NCBI GenBank assembly: GCA_002261195.1
Contig: MVBO01000002.1
Span: 497,649 to 561,648 of the forward strand
Direction of reading: 5' to 3'
DNA length: 64,000 nt
Origin: Bifiguratus adelaidae
Lineage: Eukaryota; Mucoromycota; Endogonomycetes; Endogonales
Part shown: one piece after another, positions 9,901-18,697 of the stretch
Numbering within the stretch: position 1 is the stretch's first letter
Layout: each line of letters opens with the position of its first letter
Program-made: the position numbers and the translations under genes
Notes under the pieces: generated by a model
What the model saw: only the letters and a program-made list of their open reading frames with translations
What the model was told of the DNA's origin: nothing
Database searches by the model: none

Positions 9901-10963
9901 TTAACCACAGTGTTCCCACGGTACCTTGGCTTTACCCATAATCCAGTTGATAATCCAGTCCTGAGTGATGTTCATCAAATGAGTAGCAATAACCGTTGGT
10001 AAGGGGAACATGATGACTTCTTGTCGTTCATCAATGGCCTTCTTGATAACGGCTCCTGCGGCGCCCACGTCGAGTGTAGGTATCTTTCGGTTCGGAGGTA
10101 GATCCTTTGTGGCGTCCTGCACCAAAGGCGTGTTAATGAAGCCGGGACAAATCACCGTGACATCGATCCCGGCTGGCTTCAAGTACACGGAGAGATCGCG
10201 TCCAAGGCGATAGACCATGCGTTTCGACACTGAATAGCCGGTCACTTGAGGAAATATGAAGAGCGATGCCAATGAAGCGGTAATGACCACATGGCCCCGT
10301 CCACGAGCTTTAAAGCGATCCAAGAGCTGGGACGTAATTCAGTTTCCGGCTCTTGATGAAATCCCGTAAAGGATAAGCATAACTTACTGGAGTGATGGTG
10401 TTCAGGACACCCATGCCATTGACGCCAATGACCAAGTCCAATCGTTCCTTGAGCGTGCCCTCTCTCTTGCCTTCGGCGTTGAGTTTTCCAGCCATTTCCT
10501 TCACAACTCCAGCATTGGCCCAAACCATGTCAACACCGCCCACACGTGTGTCCAGATCGAGCAGATAGTCATTCATGGCCTTGGCATCTGTGACATCCAT
10601 CACCTTCGTCTCCACCTCGGCGCCAAACGAACGGCACGTTTCGGCTACGTTAGCCAGGCGCGCTTCATTCAAGTCCATCAGAACAAGCAACAGCTTGCTA
10701 TCAGCACCTCCCTTGATCTTGTACTTTGGATCCTTGGCAAAGCGTATAGCGACATTCTCTCCAATACCGGAAGCACTTCCGGTAATCACGATTTTGCGGG
10801 GTATAGGCTTTCCAGCTAGCAGACTTCCCGACCGCCCTGTCACATGGTTGACAATTTCCCAGGCGAGAGCGAGTGTACTTGCGGGTAGAACGATAAATGT
10901 CGTCTGGAATATGGTCAAGAGTGCCAGCAAGGGCGCCAATACCTTATTGTTCTGCAACACCAT
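9901..10963 (-). CDS. Membrane-anchored short-chain dehydrogenase/reductase
   Basis: Classical SDR with an N-terminal hydrophobic segment (about residues 8-35), probably ER or lipid-droplet anchored. One intron (GTAAGT...CCCAG) after NTITP joins the exons. Seen: the cofactor motif TGSASGIG (about 62-69), DVTD, the NAG motif WANAGV, the catalytic Ser in TASLAS and the YSVSK active site, then ICPGFINTPL. A hydrophobic C-terminal region follows. The substrate is unknown; related fungal enzymes act on lipids, steroids or retinoid-like alcohols. An E-box CACGTG lies at 11022-11027, about 60 bp upstream of the start. Confidence 0.9.
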
Positions 10964-11134
10964 AACACGAAACCAAGTGCCGAGCGTGAAATTCTGTCCC
11001 TTTTAAGAAGGTACCCAATTTCACGTGAGACGCGCTTTGAGATATTTTGGGGCATGTGATCGCAAGGCATATGTTCATATGAAAACATGTGTGCAAGTGC
11101 TATACAGAACCATTAGTTAGCTTGTTCTAAGTAA

Positions 11135-12082
11135 TTAAAATAAGATCCAGCGACGCTTTGATGGAGAGCCGTCCGCAGCAACGGCATTTCGGTGATAACC
11201 GTATCGTCTGCTCCACAGCTCTTGACGACGGTAGTAGATGAACTGAATGATGATACCGATGATAGCCAACACTATGATCGCTACCAACATCACATAGACA
11301 CGCCAATTGACGGTATAGCTTGTTGCGTGGTGAGCATCGAGGAAGGCGTCGAAACTGTAGAATAATCCGGTATTAAAGAAGATGTCGAGTCCAAGGATGA
11401 ACATGTAAGCGCCAACAAAGGATGTGGAAAGGATGATAGTCCATCGTTCGAGAATGAGCGAAAGTAGGAAGCCGGCAGCCGCCAAGACACCCATGAGAAC
11501 ACCACGGCCCCAGCCAGATTGAATGACACCGCCTGACTTCCAAGACAAGATCCACATGCCAAGAAGAAATCCGGCATAGGCACCCAAAAGGTAAATGCCA
11601 AGATGCCAGCAGCACATGAACAGCAAGCCAAAGACGATGCCGACACCAACTGACGCAACCAGGAAGATAGTAGGGCTGTTTGCGCCATATCCGCTGACGG
11701 GTTCGGCGTTTTGGAGTGCAAGCCATGCCACGGTGCCAAACACCAAGAGGCCGGTGAGGAACATGGTGAGCCGAAAGTGTCTGAAGCCGCCAAACACGAA
11801 CAGCAAGCCGACGATAAGGAATATCACCGCGAGAACGATACCATGCGCGGTCAGACGATAGCCATCTACGGTGGATCTACTCAGTCACGTAACTCTTGAT
11901 AAATCTACATTTTACTTACTGTCAAGCGCTATAGCCTTGTCATCCACATATTTCGTGTCCTCTTGTCGCTTCTCGAGGAGAGGTAGACCCTGTACTTGCC
12001 AAGTCCATAGCGTGAAGGTCACTAAAACGACATAAGTTTGAAATAGCCGTAGTATTCGGCTTTTAGGCGCGTCCGTTGTCAT
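11135..12082 (-). CDS. DUF4203 / TMEM198-like multipass membrane protein
   Basis: Predicted multipass membrane protein of the DUF4203 (TM7S3/TM198-like) family; the molecular role is unknown. The ATG at 12082 opens an exon with a signal peptide (about residues 10-32) and an acidic luminal segment. One intron (GTAAGT...CCGTAG) is the only splice that keeps the frame, joining LD to NGYRLTAHGIVL. The second exon has about seven hydrophobic segments, including GLLFVFGGFRHFRL, and ends in a basic tail with Arg/Tyr-rich cytoplasmic residues. A perfect CRE palindrome lies 102 bp upstream. Confidence 0.78.
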
Positions 12083-12183
12083 GGTGAGGTTGTTTCAAGG
12101 TTGCTTATTTCACTGTCGCGGACTACAGGACAATGCCAAGTTAAATATATTATAGGGACACCTTTCGAAAACGCAAAGCCATA

Positions 12184-12191
12184 TGACGTCA
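12184..12191. promoter_or_regulatory. CRE palindrome TGACGTCA upstream of DUF4203 gene
   Basis: Perfect 8-bp ATF/CREB-type palindrome 102 bp upstream of the DUF4203 start, in an otherwise gene-free 12083-12496 interval. The neighbouring LYC1 gene has the same site at nearly the same distance. Confidence 0.5.
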
Positions 12192-12496
12192 CAGCTGTCA
12201 TGCTTGGACAAGAATGTTCTTTGGGATTCCCACTTATGGACGTGTCGTCATTGCGAAACTCAATTTTGGATCGTTTGTGTGGTGAAAGCGCACGGAAAGT
12301 TCTTGTACAGCTCTAACAGGAGCTAGGGGAGTTTTACCGTCGGCACAACCAAATTGCCAGATTCCGAAGAAATGGGACATACATTCTCAGGAATACGATC
12401 GAAGACTTTTGCATCATTATCTCGATCGTTGCTGGCTTATGTTTGATTGCAACGTTCTCTCCTCATGTAAGGAGTATCTATTCGTTGTACAACCAT

Positions 12497-13642
12497 CTAT
12501 ATCCATCCATACTTTTCACAATGCACCCACGTGGGAGGATTGCCTTCGCCGAACCATGCTAGGGAAGGGATTGAATCTTTCTTGCGCTCAATGATTTCCA
12601 CCACGTCAGAGAAACTTTCACATTGTGGGTCCCAGACATGAACACCCTCCGTCAGGTTATATAGCCTTGCTTGAATCATCGCCGCTTGAATGAAGAGTCT
12701 CGTACGGTCAGGGGAAGTGCTCCGCAACCGTGAAATGATGAGCACATTGTCGCTAAAGACATAGAAGAAGAGAGCGAAATCGGATGTTCCCGGCATCTTA
12801 ACACCGCAATGCTCTATGTGAGGGAAATCGAGCTTAGACGCGTAAAAGCGTGACCTTGTCAATAGCCAGTCGAACTTTTCGACCGTAGGCTCTATGCAGA
12901 CTACGCTATTCTCATCCGTTCTTGCCTTGAGCTCCTCCATAATAAGCTTTTGGTCTTGTTCCAGAATTGACGGGACCTCGTCTTCAGTAATCCACTCAAC
13001 CCCTTCAGGAAGTGTTTCCCAATCGCTGCCTCCACATTGGCCCCCTAGCAATGGAAATTTGACCTCGGGAGCCGGGTATGCTTTCCAGCCAAGCTGATCG
13101 TAGAATTGCCGTCCTACGTCGGAGTACAGATGCGACATGATGGCACCTTGCTCGCCGGTATCGTTCTTGCCTTTGGCTTCCTGTTGCAATCTCGCCAGAA
13201 GCAGCTTCATCATTGTACTTGCGTAACCTTTACCGCGATGAACTTCCGGACAATATACGGAGGCTACACCTTCACTCAAAGCTTCTTCGACTCTGTCGCT
13301 GCCCTGACGCTTCACCCATATCTTGTGCCGGTATGTCTCGCAGTGTGCTAAAATCGGTATGGTTGGGTCCTCTGCCCGCGAGGCCGCATCCTCTTTGGAA
13401 ACCAAGATCCAGGCTCGATGTCCATCCTGTGCAAAATTTTGAGCGCGAAACTCTGTTTCTCGGGATAAGTATGTATCGAGATCAAGACGAGTTCCTACAA
13501 CCTCGAGTTAGAGCTGATGTGTACCGTTGGAAGAGCACATACCCCAGGAAGCAAAGTTGTTCTTCTTGGTAACTAGAAATTGTGCAGGAGTTGGCTGCAC
13601 TAAGGTCAGCGTCTCCAGCAACTCCTTGCGATGCTTAGTCAT
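12497..13642 (-). CDS. LYC1: LYC1-like N-acetyltransferase
   Basis: GNAT-fold acetyltransferase related to yeast LYC1 (lysine N6-acetyltransferase in Yarrowia). Two exons: a short one from the ATG at 13642 (MTKHRKELLETL) and a long one after an intron starting GTATGTGC. The acetyl-CoA site follows the GNAT pattern in VYCPEVHRGKGYASTMM (R-G-K-G-Y-A). The C-terminal half is the extended LYC1 domain with ALFFYVF and the ending WVHCEKYGWI. The interval between the two parts is acidic. Lysine as substrate is inferred from the family; other amines are possible. A CRE palindrome lies 108 bp upstream. Confidence 0.82.
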
Positions 13643-13749
13643 GCTGCAAGATTACCTCGGCCAAACGTTGGTTCCCTGGTGGAAATGGGGGTCACGCTCC
13701 AATCCCACTATTCGCTCACCAAAAAGGCAATTATTATAAATCTAAGCGT

Positions 13750-13757
13750 TGACGTCA
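13750..13757. promoter_or_regulatory. CRE palindrome TGACGTCA upstream of LYC1
   Basis: Perfect ATF/CREB-type palindrome 108 bp upstream of the LYC1 start. The rest of the 13643-13977 interval shows no gene. Confidence 0.5.
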
Positions 13758-13977
13758 CGGTTTCTTTGAACAATAAAATCCAAAGCACACATAAAGTTCC
13801 TGGTTTGAGCCCCAGATCTCATGCTAAGGCGTTCCCGTGTAGCGAGAGTCGATGAAACTTTTCAAACCATCGTCCTGAATTCTTGAAAGGATGATCAAAA
13901 AGGTTTCGTATATTCCCGCAATCGCGTATTGTTTCGATAATGACATATGATAACTCTTCCCCGCTACGACGTTTGAT

Positions 13978-14520
13978 CTACTGCTTTGGAATAACCGGAA
14001 TAACAATGTCATATCCAACTTCTGGCCGATCACCATCCCTGACCATGCTATAGACAAGGTGCTGTTGGGAATTCATAGCCCAATCCTGGTCTCCCTCTAA
14101 AGCGGCCCATAGTGCGCCCCATGATTTGCCATCACCATCACTATCAACCTTTGCGTCATGAAAGGCGATCGCGCCCTTTTGTTTGGGGAGAGTCACGACC
14201 TTGAAATCAACCTTGGCTAAGTCGCTGGTAGGTCGAACTTGGGTAGAGGCAATCTTCGATTTGATGGCCCGGATGTCAGCATTGTCCGCCAAACGGTATC
14301 CGGGCCAGAAGCGAACTTCAGCCAGGGAAACGTCAGAGGGATCGTCAGGATACAGCTTTGTTTCGTTTTTGAGCGCAACACCCGCTTCGTCAGCAAATTG
14401 CTTCAAGTAACTGAATGCCGCATCCGTAATTGGCTTCCAGGTGCTTGTGTGGTGATCCTTTATGGTAACTTCGTTGACCAGAAAATGCCTCTCGGGAATG
14501 TCGACTATTTGGTAGCCCAT
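13978..14520 (-). CDS. GyrI-like small-molecule-binding protein, copy 1
   Basis: Single-exon cytosolic protein of 180 residues with no signal peptide or membrane segment. I recognise it as probably GyrI-like/AraC effector-binding fold: an N-terminal strand DIPERHFLV, the LYPDDP motif, RFWPGYRL, the central strand VVTLPKQKGAIAFHD (equivalent to the 'lPaG.yAv..H' strand) and the end strand VGYDIVIPVIPK. It is a close paralogue of the gene at 15265-15795, with most positions matching; it has an extra Asp/Gly loop (SDGDGK, about 127). No DNA-binding domain is fused. Its ligand is unknown. Upstream are a TATATA stretch and a CGG palindrome. Confidence 0.68.
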   Translation of the reverse strand: MGYQIVDIPERHFLVNEVTIKDHHTSTWKPITDAAFSYLKQFADEAGVALKNETKLYPDDPSDVSLAEVRFWPGYRLADNADIRAIKSKIASTQVRPTSDLAKVDFKVVTLPKQKGAIAFHDAKVDSDGDGKSWGALWAALEGDQDWAMNSQQHLVYSMVRDGDRPEVGYDIVIPVIPKQ

Positions 14521-14601
14521 GTTGTCTGTTGGTCTACGGTTTTAGTTTAAACACAGGCAGCCGTATATAATATTTAACCTTTTAGATGATCCGTTGGCGT
14601 C

Positions 14602-14619
14602 GACTGCGGCTCCGCAGTC
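14602..14619. promoter_or_regulatory. Perfect inverted repeat with CGG-N2-CCG core, copy 1
   Basis: GACTGCGGCTCCGCAGTC: 9 + 9 bp, with 8-bp perfect arms and a CT centre, 82 bp upstream of the start of GyrI-like copy 1. CGG half-sites in this arrangement resemble Zn(II)2Cys6 factor sites. A TATATAA-type box lies between it and the ATG (about 14554-14562). The flanks (GTTGGCGTCG before, CAAAA after) are also shared with copy 2. Confidence 0.68.
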
Positions 14620-14877
14620 AAAAATCCATATTTGGAAATGTGGATCGCCTCGCTGAATTGTGGGAATGTCACTGCAATTCGGCGTAGCCATCTTTAATGG
14701 TAGTATTGAGAGGCAGAAGCTTCCTGTCTCACATATGTTGACTGTGCCACAGCAACGAGTAATTTGCGCTCGCAGGCCTGCGAATGTCAGCCTTACCTTC
14801 TGTCTCAAATCCCCCCATGGTAATTGATTGTACTGACAGAGCGCAGACGTTATACTGTTTAACCCCCCGTTGGAATG

Positions 14878-14916
14878 CAGAACCCCTTCAGGAATGTCAA
14901 AGATTTGCTGGCTCCT
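14878..14916 (-). pseudogene. Start-less relic of a GyrI-like copy
   Basis: On the minus strand this stretch reads R-S-Q-Q-I-F-D-I-P-E, matching the first residues of the intact copies, with AGG where they have ATG. Its nucleotide sequence resembles the start of the frameshifted copy near 16600-16640, including a 13-base block with a single mismatch at the start codon. Nothing after about 14 codons is recognisable. I read it as the remaining 5' end of a fourth tandem copy. Confidence 0.5.
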
Positions 14917-15264
14917 GTGTTCGCCAAAGTGTGGACGATGATCGCACCCTGTCGGGTATTGGACCCTGCTATGCCTGGTCAGCTCAAAATGGGCAATTGC
15001 TGCGAGATTATACTAGCGACGATATCCTGGTTCGTTTCACTGTTCACAGCCTGAGAGAGCTCACTGCTCACTAGAAACGCGACTGTTATAACCAGAATTG
15101 ATATGCAATATTCAGACATCATGCTATGGCATTACCGTACAGTGAGAGTCCCAACACATGCCCAACCGTTGTCCGTGAGTTGTGAGGGTTCGCATGTTCA
15201 TTCAAGCATTCTTACTAGCTACAAATACTGACATTTCCGCGAAAGTTAACCTCTGAAAACAAAT

Positions 15265-15795
15265 TTAATGTTTGGGAACAAGTGGAACGACAATGTCATA
15301 GCCCACTTCGGGCTGATCGCCATCGCGTACCATGCTGTAGACAATATGCTGTTCATCATCCATGACCCAATCCTTGTCCGCGTGCAACGCCTCAAATAGG
15401 CCACCCCACGATTTTTGGACAATGTCGGTCTTTTCGTCATGAAACCTAACTGCGCACTTCTGTTTTGGGAGAGTCACAACCTTGAAATCGACCTTGGCTA
15501 ACTCGTGGCTAGGTTGGACCTGAGCAGACGCAATTTTAGATCGGATGGCCTCGAGGTCGGCATCGTCAGACAAACGGTATCCCGGCCAAAAGCGAATCTC
15601 CGGCACGCCAGGGTCCGTGGGATCATCAGGGTACAGTTTGCTCTCGTTCTTGAGGGTAACACCCGCTTCTTCAGCAAATTGCTTCAAGTAAGCAAATGCC
15701 GCTTCCGTGATAGGTTTCCATCCGTTGTGTTCCTTGATGATAACTTCGTTGACAAGAAAGCGCCTCTCAGGGATGTCGACTACTTGGTAGCTCAT
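15265..15795 (-). CDS. GyrI-like small-molecule-binding protein, copy 2
   Basis: Single-exon, 176-residue paralogue of the protein at 13978-14520. The same blocks appear in order: DIPERRFLV, WKPITEAAF, LYPDDPTDP, RFWPGYRL, VVTLPKQK, VYSMVRDGDQPEVGYDIV and a PLVPK end. The Asp/Gly loop of copy 1 is replaced by a shorter one (TDIVQKS). It is soluble, has no leader and is probably a stand-alone GyrI-like ligand binder. It has the same promoter arrangement as copy 1: CGG palindrome, TATATATA at about 15846-15855, then ATG. The fold assignment is by motif and pattern, not by search. Confidence 0.68.
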   Translation of the reverse strand: MSYQVVDIPERRFLVNEVIIKEHNGWKPITEAAFAYLKQFAEEAGVTLKNESKLYPDDPTDPGVPEIRFWPGYRLSDDADLEAIRSKIASAQVQPSHELAKVDFKVVTLPKQKCAVRFHDEKTDIVQKSWGGLFEALHADKDWVMDDEQHIVYSMVRDGDQPEVGYDIVVPLVPKH

Positions 15796-15879
15796 GTTGC
15801 CTGCTGACGTTCCCTTTTGGATGGTAGAGGCCCAGAGGCGTAGCTGTATATATACACTCGGGCAATTAGTTGGCGTCGT

Positions 15880-15895
15880 ACTGCGGCTCCGCAGT
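15880..15895. promoter_or_regulatory. Inverted repeat with CGG-N2-CCG core, copy 2
   Basis: ACTGCGGCTCCGCAGT, 7-bp perfect arms, 85 bp upstream of the start of GyrI-like copy 2. It has the same core and the same flanks as the element upstream of copy 1, at almost the same distance from the ATG. Confidence 0.68.
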
Positions 15896-16079
15896 CAAAA
15901 GCCCAAATTTGGGAATGGGTTACCGGGCAATTCTCAACTGTGTCCATCAATGCCCTTGTGGCGTTTCGGACGGTGTCGTGTTTGCCCTTTCCTGGAAAGA
16001 AGAGAGCAATTATGTGCTGGGGCACAGCCCGCATCACATGCACCGGAAGCTTCTTGCCTCGTGTTATTACAAATGATAG

Positions 16080-16637
16080 CTACATTCTCTGATGGGGCAT
16101 ATCGTCTATACTGGGTTCCTTGTTAATGATTGCAACAACAATGTCATAACCTTCCTCAAGTTGATCACGCGCAATATCATAAAATATTTGCTCATAAAAT
16201 GCTGGCTTCCATCCATCATTCTTCCTATGAGTATCGAGATTCCTACGCCAACGAGCGTTGTCGTGTTCAAGACGTGTGTAGAAGGGAGCAACGTAGCATT
16301 TGCTTGCTGGCAAGGTTACCACCTTGACGTTAATCGTGGCTTCTTTTTGATAGGTTCAATCCGAGTCGATCCTATTTGAGTTTCAAATCCATGCTGTATC
16401 TGTGTCGTTCGATACGCGGTAACCAGGCCACAAAAGGAACTCGAGGGTGCGCGGGATTGGAGAGATCATCTGGATACATCTTGACTTCATTGTGAAGAGA
16501 AACACCTGCGCCCTTAGCGAAGCCTTGTACGTACTCCAACGCTGGATTTCCCATGGTTTTCCATGCGTGATCCTTTCTTGTATGACTCCATTTATAAGCA
16601 CGAGCCTTTCAGGAATATTGGCTATCTGATAGCTCAT
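16080..16637 (-). pseudogene. GyrI-like copy 3, frameshifted
   Basis: A third copy of the family. It starts MSYQIANIPERLVLI at 16637, shifts frame to read EVKMYPDDLSNP, shifts back for FLLWPGYRVSNDTD, and ends in a further frame with VVTLPASKCYV and EEGYDIVVAIINK. The region between the WPGYR block and the TLP strand is shortened. The breaks are too close for introns. All main family motifs remain recognisable, so decay is fairly recent. The exact 3' limit is uncertain. Confidence 0.72.
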
Positions 16638-16690
16638 GTGTTCGTAACAGTATACATGGGAAGCAGTGGAAAGCTTTGCATGGATATATG

Positions 16691-16730
16691 GTTGGCGTAG
16701 TGGACCTGGCTGTGCGAAGTCGATCCAAAA
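16691..16730. promoter_or_regulatory. Degraded form of the CGG palindrome upstream of copy 3
   Basis: Aligns with the copy 1 and 2 elements through GTTGGCGT at its left and a CCAAAATTGG-like run at its right, but the CGG/CCG arms are lost (the middle reads GGACCTGGCTGTGCGAAGTC). It is about 60 bp upstream of the broken copy 3. Confidence 0.45.
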
Positions 16731-16932
16731 TTGGCAACAGGCATTCCATCAAATGCGTATCGCTTGTGATTGCACCGATGGCACCTTAAAGAATTATGAT
16801 AGTGGCAAGCAATCCTAAATAAATGCAGAGAAGAGCTTACGACGATTCCTAGAGTCAGCGGGAAGTCATAATTCAAGCGGGCCCAGCTTACATTATGAAC
16901 GATAGGCTTAATATACAACACAACCCTTCTAT

Positions 16933-18633
16933 TTACCATGCTTGACGTCTAGCCATGATGGAACCTTCCTCCGACTTGTATTTTCGTAGATCTTTTGTCA
17001 AGTCTGGCATTGGTTTGCCCCAACCAGCTAATCGAACGACGATAGCCGTTTGATTGTCTTCGGCGCCTAATTGCTCACAAAAGTCTGTTAATTTGACTGC
17101 GGCTACAGAAGGATCATCGTATTGCTTGACCTAATGTGATCGTCAATGCATCGTTGCGCAAATTTTAGCGAGGCGCACTTACCACATCGACAATCTCTTG
17201 GTTAGATAATACCGAGCCGACGCCATCGGTCGTCAAAACCTTGAGAATTGGGTTAGCCATCAACGTTCGAAATAGCTACACAAGCCTACCAAGAAAGCCG
17301 CTTCTTGACCGCGAAGCTGGCGTCGCGTCACGTCCGGCTCCGATGTAACCCCGAACTTTTTGAGTTTGGCGTCTCCAATGGCCCGACTCGTTTGTAACAT
17401 GCCCAGGATCCTCGAATCACCATAGGAATCGGTCGTTACAAAGCCGGCGTAACGGCGTAACCTCTCGTGTTCTGCAACGGCATCTGGATGATGATCCATG
17501 GAGGTGAGCGGAATAGCCTCTCCTTTAGTCGTCTCACACAACAAGATCCTATGCCAACTGTCATTGAAACTGTTCGCATGCCAGTCAAGCTTGTGTTACG
17601 CTTACTTTGTGTCTCCAACGTGAGCGACGGTACATTGAAGATTCCGACTTTCCCAAAATGGCTTGTCGTCAAGAGGCTCTAGGACAGCGAGACTAGCAGT
17701 CGATCCTTCACCTTCCAATTTCTTTTTCAACTTGTTGACACTGGGAGGTGTATTGGTGCTAGATGTGTACATGTCGTTTGCGTGCTCCGGGATAGATTGG
17801 ATGCAACTCAAGTCTCCTGATAAATAAGCTATATACAATCGTTGTTCCAAGGTCAATGGGGTATCGGGGGTAGCGGTAGTGGACATTGTCTTCTCGTCCA
17901 TGAGATTTTTGAGAGCGGAAGGGATAGGAAAGCGGCGAAAGTAACCGCCGAGCTTGCGTAATTTCTGCATAATGACTGGTACATCTTGTGGGTTGCAATT
18001 TTCGATCTGTTTGTGCAGATTCGCAGCGAGCCTGTTCCATTTACACACTGAGCCGAGACATCCTGACGCATGTGACGTTCTCTCCTTACCAGTCAGCAAC
18101 CCGCGGACCTCCATGGCTGAGTAAACGTGCGTCAAACCAAAATGGCACATGAGTGAGCTGACCTACCCATCGAATATCCCAAAATACGCTGTCCCTGCTA
18201 AGCGATCCGGACCTAATTGATGTCCTCGCAAGTCAAGGCTGCCAACGCGATACCTGTCCTCATTGTACTCGCGTGTTCCTCTCGTGCTTCGTATGCCTAC
18301 GTGCCAAGCCATAACGTGAGTACTTGTTTCCGCTCTCTTTTGAGCCAGTCTCACCAATAAGTTGCCGTGAACGAGCCAGATGAATGCGCAGAAAGTCTCC
18401 TATAGACAGTTCGCTCTTTGTCAGTTGAGGTATCGCTTGCTTGATCTATTGAAGCAATCACCTTTTTCCGTTCGAAAGACATAGTAGTCTTGAAACTGTC
18501 GCTTGAATGTCAACACTTGTCCCCATGCCAATGAACCCAGAGGATTTTGCCGTCCCAGGCATCTCAGACCACTGTTCTGGCGAGGGCACTGCGTGACTCG
18601 AGACACAGTAGCGACAGCCTTTCCAAGATTCAT
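16933..18633 (-). CDS. PP2C-family protein phosphatase, PTC6-like
   Basis: Mn/Mg-dependent Ser/Thr phosphatase of the PP2C family. Motifs in order: GIRSTRGTREYNEDRY, YFGIFDG joined by an intron to HGGPRVAD, TVAHVGDTK, LGMLQTSRAIGD, VLTTDGVGSVLSNQ and AEDNQTAIVV; all metal-binding Asp positions look intact. About 90 extra residues lie between the DGHGG block and the AHVGD strand, as in PTC6-type enzymes. The Arg/Ser-rich N-terminus (MNLGKAVATVSRV) resembles a mitochondrial presequence, and PTC6 in yeast is mitochondrial. At least six introns. The junction of the first two exons (around 18425-18480) is not resolved: several GT-AG pairs fit, so the N-terminal 60 residues are tentative. Confidence 0.85.
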
Positions 18634-18697
18634 AACATGTCACCCTGTAGAACTCCGCGAAAATGGAAATGTGGGGATGAACGGTAGAACAATGGCT

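Noticed and set aside
12528-12537. CCCACGTGGG palindrome
   Set aside because: Lies in the coding sequence of LYC1 (PPTWVH), so not taken as an E-box.
14784-15074. 96-codon plus-strand frame between the GyrI-like genes
   Set aside because: No recognisable content, and it overlaps the antisense relic and promoter sequence; treated as chance.
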